In this document: positions 7,870 through 16,285 of the stretch, in pieces | Position numbering within the stretch: the stretch's first letter is position 1 | How the letters are laid out: each line of letters begins with the position of its first letter | Origin: Saprospirales bacterium | Lineage (GTDB): Bacteria > Bacteroidota > Bacteroidia > Chitinophagales > Saprospiraceae | Direction of reading: 5' to 3' | NCBI GenBank assembly: GCA_002698985.1 | Contig: PAAY01000062.1 | Span: 1-35,886 of the forward strand | Length of the DNA: 35,886 nt | Made by a program: the position numbers and the translations under genes | Notes under the pieces: model-generated | Told to the model about the DNA's origin: nothing | Database searches by the model: none | What the model saw: only the letters and a program-made list of their open reading frames with translations

Positions 7870-8757
7870 TCAGGCGGTAATGGAATCCAGAAAATGCTTC
7901 AAGCTGTCCAGGTCTGCGAAGGAATTTACATTATCCGGAAGGGCAAGGCCTTCGGCAGCCACCTGGTATCCACTCACCAGTACGGAAGCATCTGCGGCCA
8001 GGTCAGAAAGGCTGTTCAGGTACTGCTCCACCGGCACATCGGTAAAGGTTTCGGACAAGATGGTGAACAGGTATTGGGGTTTGTGAATCCTGAAGGCATC
8101 CTCGACGTCCATCAGGCCCGTGTCTTCTCCGATGTTGATGGGCAGGATGCCCCTGCGCCTCATCAGCAACTGCACCAGCAAGATGCTCAGTTCCTGTTGT
8201 TCTCCCTTCGGTAAATACAGCAGGCATTTGGCGGCATGTGCGTTGGATGGCAAAGCCGTTTTTTCGATCTCGGCAATCAGCTTGTTCCGGACCAATTGGG
8301 TGAAAAAATTCTCCTGCACGGGTTTGACCGCACCGGTCAGCCACATGAGGCTCAGCTTTTCAAGGAAAGGGTATATGACCTCCAGCAGGGTTTCTTCCAG
8401 GCCATTTATGGCCGCGTAGTGGTTGAATACCGTGTTGAATTTGTACTCGTCCATCTCCACAAAGGCGAGCGTCAGCAAATTCAAACTGGTGTCATGGCCG
8501 AGCTTGATCTGTGAAATGCGCTCGACCTCTGCACCGAGTTCCTCCAGGCTCATCTTCGCAATCTTTGAAATGCGGACGCCGCGCTTGTTCAGCAGAACTA
8601 CGTTGAGCAGGTATTGGAGGTCTTCATCTTCGTAATACCGTATCCTGGTATCGGTGCGTTTTGGATGCAATAGCCCATAGCGCTGCTCCCACATCCTGAT
8701 GGTGTGTGCTTTAATGCCGGACAGGCGCTCCAGATCACCGATTGAATAAATGGCCAT
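7870..8757 (-). CDS. MerR-type regulator with CarH-like cobalamin-binding fold, ligand His absent
   Basis: The 295-residue protein has a MerR winged-helix domain at about 2-70 (YSIGDL, KAHTIRMWEQRYGLL, RYY), a helical bundle at about 85-170, and a Rossmann-like domain of B12-binding type at about 175-290 (LPKGEQQEL, then LLMRRRG and NIGEDT). In the AdoCbl photoreceptor CarH the ligand lies in an E-x-H motif; here that position is Gln188 (E186-Q-Q). The helical-bundle signature W-x9-EH reads W139-x9-E149-N150. The fold therefore looks CarH-like, but the canonical cobalamin ligand and the second conserved His are missing. It may be a cofactor-independent or differently liganded regulator. Targets cannot be inferred; no carotenoid gene is nearby. 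Confidence 0.8.
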   Translation of the reverse strand: MAIYSIGDLERLSGIKAHTIRMWEQRYGLLHPKRTDTRIRYYEDEDLQYLLNVVLLNKRGVRISKIAKMSLEELGAEVERISQIKLGHDTSLNLLTLAFVEMDEYKFNTVFNHYAAINGLEETLLEVIYPFLEKLSLMWLTGAVKPVQENFFTQLVRNKLIAEIEKTALPSNAHAAKCLLYLPKGEQQELSILLVQLLMRRRGILPINIGEDTGLMDVEDAFRIHKPQYLFTILSETFTDVPVEQYLNSLSDLAADASVLVSGYQVAAEGLALPDNVNSFADLDSLKHFLDSITA

Positions 8758-9096
8758 TTTGAAGAATGAAAAAGTGGGCGAAAAACTGCCAGCTTGACAG
8801 CAAACAGAGATGGCAATGGTGCTAAATCCAACTGACCCAACAGAACCGCAAAGAAAAGGTTTATGAATTGCAAAACGCAGGACTAAACCCGGATAAACGC
8901 CCCACCTGCTATCGTTGTGAAATCATATAGATTTAGATTTTTATCTACTTTAGCCAATCCGCTGCGTACAACCCGTTTTTTTGAGGAGGATTTATCCCCG
9001 CCAGGTTGTTGCACCTGAGTTGTGAACCATTGAAAATCAATGGATAACCGGCAGGAGGAAGCAAGGATAACCAGACGAAATATTCAAAGCACACTT
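8758..9096. other. Divergent intergenic region between the MerR gene and a T9SS cargo gene
   Basis: No coding sequence is supported except an in-frame 5' extension of the T9SS gene from 9040, which I judge not to be translated. The region presumably contains promoters in both directions. Only one imperfect plus-strand box (8946-8953) was recognised. Confidence 0.5.
8946..8953 (+). promoter_or_regulatory. Weak candidate -7 box for the large T9SS gene
   Basis: TACTTTAG differs from TAnnTTTG by one base. It stands in a locally AT-rich stretch about 145 bp before the ATG at 9097. There is no TTG at proper spacing, so this is tentative. Confidence 0.2.
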
Positions 9097-11712
9097 ATGA
9101 AATTCACCGTTACGAAGCTGTTCAGACTGAAAAATGCGGCCATAGCCGCCATTGTCATTTTTGCCTTTCTTTTTGTTGGCCTCACCAAAGCAAACGCCCA
9201 AGCCACCTGTGTTTACACCATTGAAATGTTCGATTCATTTGGTGACGGATGGAACGGAGGTGTTCTGACTGTGATCGCCAACGGAGACACCACCACCCAC
9301 ACCCTGCTGACGGGAACCCAGGGTACGTCCTCGTTCACCGCTACTGATGGTGGCCCCCTGCTCATTTATTACGAGTCTGGCTCCTTAGACACGGAAGTAG
9401 CCTTTGACATTTACGACCCCGATGGCCTGCTCATTTACACCAGTGGCCCTACGGGATTTCCTGCGCCGGCCACCGGTTTGATCTTTGAAGGCCTTGCCAC
9501 CTGCCCGAATTGTCCCATTCCCAACCCCAACCTGGTGGCCATTTTTGACATCACCGACACTTCCGCCCATGTGAACTGGGTGGATGTGCCCGCAGCAGAA
9601 TACTATACCGTTGAATACGGTCCGCAAGGATTCCCGCTGGGATTTGGTTTGAGCTTTGACACCACCAGTTCCTCCGCCGATCTTTTCGGACTGAACCCTT
9701 GTGTCACATACGATGTGTACATCAGTGCCTATTGCGGTGTTGACAGCACCAGCAGTTACATCGGCCCCTACAGTTTCACAACGACCTTTGAGCCCGCTGT
9801 GCCCGGTGACACCTGCGTTTATACCCTTCAGTTGTTCGATTCATTCGGTGACGGATGGAACGGCTCTTTCCTGACCGTTGAACAATCAGGCAACAGCACG
9901 GATTACGGTATGACCACCGGCTCGGAGATCACCTATGAAGTATCTGTGATCGGAAACCTCCCCCTCAACATTTCTTACACCGCCGGTGCTTTTCAGAATG
10001 AAGTGTCGTACAAAATTCTCGACCCTTCGGGCAATGTCGTTTTCGAAGACGGGCCATTTCCTGCCACCGGGCTGGTGTACTCCACCATCGCATGCCCCAC
10101 CTGCCCGGGTCCGGTAGATGTATGGATGAGTGATGTCAATGCAACCAATGCCAACCTTGCCTGGCAAAACCTGGCTGGCTTCCAGGATGCTGGCCCTTAT
10201 GTGATTGAATTCGGCCCTCTGGGCTTCACACTCGGAACCGGCGTAACGGATACCGTTCCGGGCTCCTTCAGTTCGCTCAACCTCTTTGGTCTCCAGGAAC
10301 ACACTTATTACGACGTGTACATCTGGCGACTTTGTGACACCCTCAGCAGCAAGGCTTTTGGCCCGGTCAGCTTCCAAACCCTTTGGCTGAATGACATCGG
10401 AGTTACTTCCGTTTTGGCTCCCGACCCTGAACTGAAATGCTACCTGGAACCCAACGATACCGTGACCATCGGCATTACCAATTTCGGCCAGAACCCACAG
10501 ACGCTGTTCGAATTCAACTACATGGTCAACGGCAACCTGGCTGGTGTATCCATGCCGCAGGACGGCCTTTACACCGGTGTGGTCGGAAATGACAGCACCA
10601 ATGTGATTTCCTTCGAAACCACCTATGATTTTTCAAGTCCCGGCACCTATGTCATCACTGCCTGGACCGCCCTCGAAGGTGATTCCGATCCATCGAACGA
10701 CACCACCACTTACATTTTGCAAACAGCGCTGCCAAAGCCATTGGCCGAAGATTTCGAAGACAATGCCGTGCCGGCAACCTGGGTACACGATGGCGTAATT
10801 TACGCACCCAATGCGCACAACAACCCAACTTATGTGCTGGCTGACAACCTGTTCTCAGGCGATCAGGAATTCAACCTGACCACCCAGAGGATCGGCCCCA
10901 TCGAAGACGGTGACTCTCTCACATTTGATTACCGCTACACCAACTGGTCAGCAGGCACCACGGCCACCCAAATCAGCGGCGACTCACTGATCGTTCAGGT
11001 TTCCACCGATTGCGAAGAAAGCTGGCAGACCATCCACGTCATCGATTCTACCAACCATGTTGACACCAACATTTTCACGCATGTGGTCATTGACCTGAGC
11101 GCATTTGCTGACAGTGCCATCACCGTCCGTTTCATCGGCAAATGGGCTGCCGGCGATTATTGGCTCGACCTCGACAATATCAACATCCTCGGTTGTCCGC
11201 CTTCACTCAACCTGGTAGGCCTCGTCTCGCCTTCCGTGGAAGGTTCCGCTACGGGCAAGATCAACCTGACGCCGTATTTCGGAACCGGGCCATTCTCGTA
11301 TGTATGGACCAATGAAATGGGTGACACCATTGCGACGACACAAAACGTGACCGGACTGGAAGGCGGAAACTACTTCGTGGAAGTTTTCGACGCCAATGGC
11401 TGTACCGACAGCAAGGCCTTTACCGTGGAGACCTTTACCGCCACCGAGCAAGTCGTCATCGCACCTGACATCCTTCTTTACCCGAATCCAACAAATGGAA
11501 TGGCAACGCTCGACATCCAGATGTCCGTCGCCAAAGCGGTTGACTTCAGGGTTTACGACATCAGCGGAAACCAACTGACGAGGGGTACGGCTCCAGCATC
11601 TGTCCATTCCACCAACACCATCGACCTGTCAGGTTTTTCTCCCGGCATGTACATCGTGCAGGTAATTGTGGAAGACCGGGCTTATCACGCCAGGTTGATG
11701 CTGGTAAGATGA
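9097..11712 (+). CDS. Large secreted T9SS cargo protein with duplicated DSFGDGWNG modules
   Basis: The 871-residue secreted protein has a signal peptide ending near NAQA. Two copies of a module follow, each opening with CVYT and DSFGDGWNG and followed by a fibronectin-III-like domain with the motif VEYGPQGF or IEFGPLGF (DNA about 9205-9785 and 9811-10380). Next come a CARDB-like segment (NDIGVTSVLAP), a jelly-roll-like domain starting EDFEDNAVPATW, one SprB-like repeat (GPFSYVWTNEMGD...NGCTDS) and a type-A T9SS sorting domain (LYPNPTNG ... SPGMYIVQV). ATG 9097 is preferred over an in-frame ATG at 9040 because it starts the signal peptide directly. The role is probably surface adhesion or matrix binding, inferred from domain types. 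A hairpin terminator follows. Confidence 0.85.
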   Translation: MKFTVTKLFRLKNAAIAAIVIFAFLFVGLTKANAQATCVYTIEMFDSFGDGWNGGVLTVIANGDTTTHTLLTGTQGTSSFTATDGGPLLIYYESGSLDTEVAFDIYDPDGLLIYTSGPTGFPAPATGLIFEGLATCPNCPIPNPNLVAIFDITDTSAHVNWVDVPAAEYYTVEYGPQGFPLGFGLSFDTTSSSADLFGLNPCVTYDVYISAYCGVDSTSSYIGPYSFTTTFEPAVPGDTCVYTLQLFDSFGDGWNGSFLTVEQSGNSTDYGMTTGSEITYEVSVIGNLPLNISYTAGAFQNEVSYKILDPSGNVVFEDGPFPATGLVYSTIACPTCPGPVDVWMSDVNATNANLAWQNLAGFQDAGPYVIEFGPLGFTLGTGVTDTVPGSFSSLNLFGLQEHTYYDVYIWRLCDTLSSKAFGPVSFQTLWLNDIGVTSVLAPDPELKCYLEPNDTVTIGITNFGQNPQTLFEFNYMVNGNLAGVSMPQDGLYTGVVGNDSTNVISFETTYDFSSPGTYVITAWTALEGDSDPSNDTTTYILQTALPKPLAEDFEDNAVPATWVHDGVIYAPNAHNNPTYVLADNLFSGDQEFNLTTQRIGPIEDGDSLTFDYRYTNWSAGTTATQISGDSLIVQVSTDCEESWQTIHVIDSTNHVDTNIFTHVVIDLSAFADSAITVRFIGKWAAGDYWLDLDNINILGCPPSLNLVGLVSPSVEGSATGKINLTPYFGTGPFSYVWTNEMGDTIATTQNVTGLEGGNYFVEVFDANGCTDSKAFTVETFTATEQVVIAPDILLYPNPTNGMATLDIQMSVAKAVDFRVYDISGNQLTRGTAPASVHSTNTIDLSGFSPGMYIVQVIVEDRAYHARLMLVR

Positions 11713-11731
11713 CCAGGAATAGGTCCTGAGC

Positions 11732-11766
11732 AAGATGCCCGTTCACGAGACGGGCATTTTGCTTTC
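11732..11766 (+). terminator. Rho-independent terminator after the T9SS cargo gene
   Basis: ATGCCCGT (11735-11742) pairs with ACGGGCAT (11750-11757) around a 7-base loop and is followed by TTTGCTTT. It lies 20 bp after the stop codon. Confidence 0.75.
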
Positions 11767-11857
11767 AACCAATTTAGGGTTCACTTGTACTTATTCAGTT
11801 GCATCCTAAAGGCGCTTACATTGCGCAGCGAAAAACATCCAGAACAATACCTTCCTG

Positions 11858-13006
11858 ATGAAAATCGGAATAGTCTGTTACCCAACGTTTGGTGGCAGTG
11901 GCGTAGTTGCCACTGAACTCGGTCTGGGGCTTGCCGAAAGAGGCCACGAAGTTCACTTCATCACTTACCGGCGCCCGGCAAGGCTTTCACACTTTCATGA
12001 AAATGTATTTTACCATGAGGTGACCGGCGAAGATTACCCCCTCTTCGAATACCCTCCGTATGATACTGCCCTGACCAGCAAACTGGTGGAGGTGGTCAAA
12101 TACCACGACCTCGACCTGCTGCATGTCCATTACGCCATCCCCCATGCCGCTGTGGCTTATATGGCAAAAAAGATCCTGCTGACGGACGGGCGATACATTC
12201 CCGTCATAACGACCCTGCACGGTACGGATATCACCCTGGTGGGAGTGAGCCCGGCCTTTAAGCCGGTGGTGGAATTCTCCATCAACAAATCGGATGGCGT
12301 CACTGCGGTCTCAAAATTCCTCAGGGACGACACTTACAAGCAATTCAATCTTCAGAATGAGATTGAAGTCATTTACAACTTCGTTGATTTCAGTCGCTTC
12401 CGCAAAACCAACAAAGACCACTTTAAAAAAGCCATTGCCCCGGAGGGCGAAAAGCTGTTGACCCACATTTCCAACTTCAGGAAGGTAAAACGGGTGGACG
12501 ATGTGATCAGGATGTTCCACCTCGTGCACGAAAAAATTCCGAGCAAACTCTTGCTCATAGGTGATGGCCCCGAAAGAAGGAAAGCCGAAGACATGTGCCG
12601 TGAGTACAACCTTTGTCACGATGTGCGGTTCCTCGGCAAACAGGATGCGGTGGAAGAACTGCTTGCCATTTCAGACCTTTTCATCATTCCTTCGGAAAAC
12701 GAGAGTTTCGGTCTGGCAGCCCTGGAAGCAATGGCCTGCGAAGTTCCCGTCATTTCATCCAATGCAGGTGGCCTGCCCGAACTGAACCTGCACGGCAAAA
12801 CCGGTTTTGTCACTGAAATCGGAGATGTTCAGTCCATGGCCGATTACGCCATAAGTTTGCTGAGCAATGAAGAACTCCACCAGGAGTTTCGCTCCAATGC
12901 CTACAACAGGGCCAAAGAATTCGACATCCAGGTCATCTTGCCCAAGTATGAATCGTATTACAAAACCGTACTCGAACGGTCAGTTTACAAACATACGGTT
13001 GATTGA
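11858..13006 (+). CDS. bshA: N-acetyl-alpha-D-glucosaminyl L-malate synthase (bacillithiol synthesis)
   Basis: The 382-residue GT4 glycosyltransferase matches BshA along its length. Its N-terminus is MKIGIVCYPTFGGSGVVATELG with the Gly-rich loop at 11-15. HGTD lies at 121-124, the nucleotide-sugar region GDGPERR at 236-241, and the EX7E motif at E282 and E290 (NESFGLAALEAMA). BshA transfers GlcNAc from UDP-GlcNAc to L-malate in the first step of bacillithiol synthesis in the cytoplasm. The length is typical. The bshB and bshC genes are not in the window, which is usual in Bacteroidota, where they are unlinked. The gene is preceded by the T9SS cargo terminator and looks monocistronic. Confidence 0.93.
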   Translation: MKIGIVCYPTFGGSGVVATELGLGLAERGHEVHFITYRRPARLSHFHENVFYHEVTGEDYPLFEYPPYDTALTSKLVEVVKYHDLDLLHVHYAIPHAAVAYMAKKILLTDGRYIPVITTLHGTDITLVGVSPAFKPVVEFSINKSDGVTAVSKFLRDDTYKQFNLQNEIEVIYNFVDFSRFRKTNKDHFKKAIAPEGEKLLTHISNFRKVKRVDDVIRMFHLVHEKIPSKLLLIGDGPERRKAEDMCREYNLCHDVRFLGKQDAVEELLAISDLFIIPSENESFGLAALEAMACEVPVISSNAGGLPELNLHGKTGFVTEIGDVQSMADYAISLLSNEELHQEFRSNAYNRAKEFDIQVILPKYESYYKTVLERSVYKHTVD

Positions 13007-13175
13007 TGCGGCATGAAGCTTGCTTTGATTGTATAACTCTCCCTTCTCGACAGGCCCGGGTAATTTGCCAGCGGAAATACACATTTGCTTTTTTTGCAAC
13101 CATTTCGTTTGGCTGACGTTTTTACCCCTTGAAGATGCAAAATTGCCTGCCGGCCAACTTCTTAACACAGTTCAT

Positions 13176-13205
13176 TTGCATAAACCCGGTGTACTGCCTA
13201 TTTTG
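13176..13205 (+). promoter_or_regulatory. Candidate promoter for the small sorting-domain gene
   Basis: A TTG (13176-13178), a 20-bp spacer, and TATTTTG (13199-13205) resemble the Bacteroidota TTG / TAnnTTTG promoter, with one base missing in the -7 box. The gene starts about 33 bp further on. Confidence 0.35.
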
Positions 13206-13237
13206 CAGACCGTTAGCACAAGCATAACCATCATGAT

Positions 13238-13564
13238 ATGAAGCAAACTTTACGATTAATTCCTTTTCTTCTCTTAATTGCCCTGTTCGCCTTTCAGGCA
13301 ACAGCGGCTCCGGGTCCCCAGCCAAAAGTTACCAAGATCAAGATTTACCCAAATCCTGCCACGGAGTTCATCAGCATTGACAACACGCAAGACGTCAAAG
13401 AATTATACATTCTCAACCTCGTTGGTCGCAAGCTCAAGGTCATTGAAAATGTTGAGCAGGATGTTCAATACGACATCAGCGATCTCCCCAATGGTATGTA
13501 CCTCGTACAGATCATAAGCCACAAGAACAAGATCATCACTACTCAGCGTTTGAGTAAACGTTGA
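13238..13564 (+). CDS. Mini T9SS protein: signal peptide plus a lone sorting domain
   Basis: The 108-residue product has a signal peptide (about 1-23, FQATAA) followed almost at once by a complete type-A T9SS C-terminal domain: KIYPNPATEFISI at about 35-47, ELYILNLVGRKLKVI, then DLPNGMYLVQI and a short Lys/Arg-rich tail. There is no room for a cargo domain. It could be an anchored surface peptide, a decoy or carrier for the secretion machinery, or the remnant of a larger cargo gene. A plausible promoter and a strong terminator flank it, so it is an independent transcription unit, which argues against simple debris. Confidence 0.8.
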   Translation: MKQTLRLIPFLLLIALFAFQATAAPGPQPKVTKIKIYPNPATEFISIDNTQDVKELYILNLVGRKLKVIENVEQDVQYDISDLPNGMYLVQIISHKNKIITTQRLSKR

Positions 13565-13583
13565 TGAATTACAGCTTGTAGTG

Positions 13584-13619
13584 AAAACCCTTTCTGGAGC
13601 TTTCCGGAAAGGGTTTTTT
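13584..13619 (+). terminator. Rho-independent terminator after the mini T9SS gene
   Basis: AAAACCCTTTC (13584-13594) pairs perfectly with GAAAGGGTTTT (13607-13617), with T residues continuing to 13619. It lies about 20 bp after the stop codon and before the O-methyltransferase gene. Confidence 0.88.
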
Positions 13620-13667
13620 GTTTGTTCCGGATTCATCTTCGGAATTTTGTGAAAACTTTTACACTCG

Positions 13668-14321
13668 ATGGCATCCAACCTGAAAAAGCTGACCGCCCTC
13701 TGCGAAAAATACACATCCGGTTTTTCGGAACTGCTGTACGAACTGGAGCGGGAAACCCACCTCAAAACGCTCAACCCCCAAATGCTGAGCGGACACCTGC
13801 AGGGCAGATTTCTTTCCCTGCTCAGCCGGCTGTTACAACCAAAGGCCATTCTGGAAATCGGCACCTTTACGGGGTATGCTGCCATTTGCCTGGCAGAAGG
13901 CCTTGCCGAAGGCGGTGTCCTGCACACCATCGAAGTGAATCCGGAACTGGAATACATCAGCCGGAAGTACTTCAGGAAAGCCGGCCTGGAAAACCGCATT
14001 CAACAGCACACAGGAAATGCCTTCGACATCATTCCGACGCTGAAAGAACAATTCGACATCGTTTTCATCGATGCGGGAAAACGGGATAACGCCGCCTACT
14101 TCGATCTGGTCATAGAGCGGCTGCGGCCCGGAGGATTCATCCTGGTTGACAATGTGCTGTGGAGCGGTAAAATAGGTCTGAAAGCAAGAGATGCCGATAC
14201 GCGCTCCATCCGGAACTTTCTTGAAAAAGTAAGATCGGATGAGCGGGTGGAAACGATGTTGCTGCCCGTCAGGGATGGCTTGCTGCTGGCAGAAAAAAAA
14301 CCACTTCAACAGCGGGGTTAA
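13668..14321 (+). CDS. Class I SAM-dependent O-methyltransferase
   Basis: The 217-residue enzyme belongs to the cation-dependent catechol/caffeoyl-CoA O-methyltransferase family. SAM motif I is ILEIGTFTGY (61-70), the ribose-binding acid is E89 (HTIEVNPE), and the metal-site residues appear as D135 (VFIDAGKRDN) and D161-N162 (LVDNVLWSG). The length is typical. The enzyme is cytosolic; the methyl acceptor cannot be told from sequence, though small catechol-like phenolics are usual. It is preceded by a strong terminator, so it has its own transcript, and is convergent with the DUF4097 operon. Confidence 0.88.
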   Translation: MASNLKKLTALCEKYTSGFSELLYELERETHLKTLNPQMLSGHLQGRFLSLLSRLLQPKAILEIGTFTGYAAICLAEGLAEGGVLHTIEVNPELEYISRKYFRKAGLENRIQQHTGNAFDIIPTLKEQFDIVFIDAGKRDNAAYFDLVIERLRPGGFILVDNVLWSGKIGLKARDADTRSIRNFLEKVRSDERVETMLLPVRDGLLLAEKKPLQQRG

Positions 14322-14359
14322 AGTGGTAGTTAAACTCTAAACGAAGTGGTTTGGGCGGC

Positions 14360-14388
14360 GATCCCGAATCCCGAAATCCTTCGGGATC
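14360..14388. repeat. GATCCCGAA / TTCGGGATC palindrome
   Basis: Nine-base arms (14360-14368 and 14380-14388) surround an 11-base loop that itself repeats TCCCGAA. An imperfect outer pairing between GTTTGG (around 14350) and CCAAAC (around 14395) could extend it. It lies in the convergent spacer between the O-methyltransferase and DUF4097 genes. Confidence 0.6.
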
Positions 14389-14518
14389 GGGACCAAACTT
14401 CCATCCCCTACTGGAGTTGAAAACTGGAAATCCACCTAACTACTTCGACTTCGGTATAAACAGAATTAGTATGAACAGTTGGGTGATTACCGGCAATGGC
14501 CGGCTCAATGAATCAGAG

Positions 14519-14557
14519 AATGGCCGGAGGGTAGTATAGGGCCCTCCGGCCATTTGC
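14519..14557. terminator. Bidirectional terminator hairpin between convergent genes
   Basis: AATGGCCGGAGGG (14519-14531) pairs perfectly with CCCTCCGGCCATT (14542-14554) with a 10-base loop. It sits next to the stop of the minus-strand DUF4097 gene and downstream of the plus-strand O-methyltransferase gene. The T tracts are short on both sides. Confidence 0.65.
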
Positions 14558-14558
14558 C

Positions 14559-15731
14559 TTATTGGCGCACTTTCAGGCCGCCGTATTCCAGGTTGGCCCT
14601 TATCACACTCCTGGCACCCGAAGTACCAACATGGCCTTTGACCGCCTGAGAAGTGCCTTTGTCTTTTTCGTAAGTAACATTCAGCCCGGCAGGATAGGCA
14701 ATGCCGGCGTAGTTGGTGGATGCGTCAAGCACATAGTTGGCCCCCGGTTCCACATAGATCTTAAAATCAGTGTATTTCCCTTTGAGGTCAACAGTCGAAA
14801 AACCTTTTGCCAGTTTTTCAACATAAAGCCCTCCATACTGAAGTTCGAAAACAGCACTGTTATCCAGTTCATGAACTTTAAAGTCTGTGTACCGGGCTGA
14901 GGCATTCAAGTCTTCTGCCTCCCTGATTTCAACATCACCATACTTGGCTTGAAGGTTCATCTTGTCCACCTTGCCGAGCAGAATGTTGTCATATTTTGAT
15001 TCACCAGTGATCAGGTCAGCTTTGTCTATTGAAATCTTTGAATACTTCGAAACCAGGCTGATGTCCTCGGCATCAGAAACATTCAATTTTCCATAGCCCA
15101 GGTCAGCGTTGATGTTACGGGCTTTCACGACAGTTCCGTTGCCATAGCCCAAAACAATGTCAAGGGAGTTGTCCACCCCTTCCAGCCGGATGTTGCCGTA
15201 TTTGATATCCACGCTGGTCTTTCCGGCGATGGGTTCCACAAATGAATCTCCGTATTTGTTGCGCAGCGACAGGGCGCAAGAAACAGGCATGAAGACTTCG
15301 TAATTGATTTGGAACTCAGCCTTGTCAGAGCCGGACCAGTCGAACCACGAGCTTTTCTGGGGTTCGATCCGGGTTTCAGCCGAAACGTAATCACTGCTGT
15401 TGGTGAAATCGATGTCAATCCGGTCGAAGATTTCATTAGCGTTGGATTCACTTTTTGCTTTCACGACAATGGTCACCTCGATTTTCACGCGGCTTTTGTC
15501 CCAGGTCTTTACCTCCACTTTCCCGTACTTGTTGGCCAGGCTAACGGTGCCGTCGGAGTTGATGGGAAAATCTTTGGTGATGGTTCTGGTAAACTCCAGC
15601 GAGCCATTTTCAATGGCATTTTGCCGGGTGGAGAAGGGATTGTCTGCTGATGTTGTGCCGATGGTGACTACCATCGCAAAGGCCACCAGTAACAGAGCCC
15701 TTAGGTTCTGATGATTAAATACTAACTTCAT
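14559..15731 (-). CDS. DUF4097-like secreted beta-helical putative adhesin
   Basis: The start is taken at 15731 because it begins a signal peptide (MKLVF ... TSADN). This gives 390 residues and overlaps the end of the upstream anti-sigma-like gene by 17 bp. The body consists of repeated short strands with the recurring pattern KYG followed by alternating hydrophobic residues (NKYGKVEV, NKYGDSF, IKYGNIRL, AKYGDVEI), ending LEYGGLKV. This is the parallel-beta, DUF4097-like putative-adhesin type. It would be exported to the periplasm or surface. It is the last gene of a sigma factor / anti-sigma-like / adhesin operon, so it may be a target or sensor of that regulatory pair. Its function is unproven. 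Confidence 0.75.
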   Translation of the reverse strand: MKLVFNHQNLRALLLVAFAMVVTIGTTSADNPFSTRQNAIENGSLEFTRTITKDFPINSDGTVSLANKYGKVEVKTWDKSRVKIEVTIVVKAKSESNANEIFDRIDIDFTNSSDYVSAETRIEPQKSSWFDWSGSDKAEFQINYEVFMPVSCALSLRNKYGDSFVEPIAGKTSVDIKYGNIRLEGVDNSLDIVLGYGNGTVVKARNINADLGYGKLNVSDAEDISLVSKYSKISIDKADLITGESKYDNILLGKVDKMNLQAKYGDVEIREAEDLNASARYTDFKVHELDNSAVFELQYGGLYVEKLAKGFSTVDLKGKYTDFKIYVEPGANYVLDASTNYAGIAYPAGLNVTYEKDKGTSQAVKGHVGTSGARSVIRANLEYGGLKVRQ

Positions 15732-16254
15732 TTCCCGCAGATTTTGGTGAAGTGGAATCGAGCAATTGGAGCTTTTGGAGCACTTGCTCGAGTATGTCAA
15801 TTTTTGCTTTGTAATTTTCGATCATGGCCTGAACCACCTGCTCCCTGTTACCTGCCGGGGTGTTCTTCAGTTCTTCCTGGAGTTCCCGGTAGATCTCATC
15901 GAGTTCATCGATATCGGTGACAACGGCATCGGCCTGGTTGTAACTGGCCAGTTGAGCCAATTTCGACTGTATCTGCTGGTCATAGTACTGCTGCATCTCG
16001 GCATATTCAGGAGATACATCGGCCAGCGCAGTCACATTGTTTTGCGAAGAGGACCAATAAACTCCCATGGCTCCTCCAGCAAAGAGCAGGGCTAAAACCG
16101 CTGCCGCAACCCGCAGGCGCCGGATCCACCTGACACGCGGTGCCGGCTTCTCATCCAGCTTTTCCTGGATGTTGGACCAGATGCTCAAATCGGGAACTTC
16201 CGAATCGAACTGCTGGCGGTTTTCGTGAATGAATTTTTCGAGTTTATCCATCAT
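15715..16254 (-). CDS. Membrane-anchored anti-sigma-factor-like protein
   Basis: The 179-residue protein has a cytoplasmic N-terminus of about 45 residues (LEKFIHENRQQFDSEVPDLSIWSNIQ), one transmembrane helix at about 48-67, and an extracytoplasmic part predicted to be helical coiled coil (residues 80-165, rich in Gln, Glu and Leu). The opening segment resembles the N-terminus of many small Bacteroidota inner-membrane proteins encoded after ECF sigma factors. There is no zinc-binding HxxxCxxC. Position right after the sigma gene (31-bp gap) and topology support an anti-sigma role. The sequence alone does not prove binding. Confidence 0.7.
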   Translation of the reverse strand: MMDKLEKFIHENRQQFDSEVPDLSIWSNIQEKLDEKPAPRVRWIRRLRVAAAVLALLFAGGAMGVYWSSSQNNVTALADVSPEYAEMQQYYDQQIQSKLAQLASYNQADAVVTDIDELDEIYRELQEELKNTPAGNREQVVQAMIENYKAKIDILEQVLQKLQLLDSTSPKSAGNEVSI

Positions 16255-16285
16255 TGTGTTAGATGATTGATTTGAGGTTAACAGC

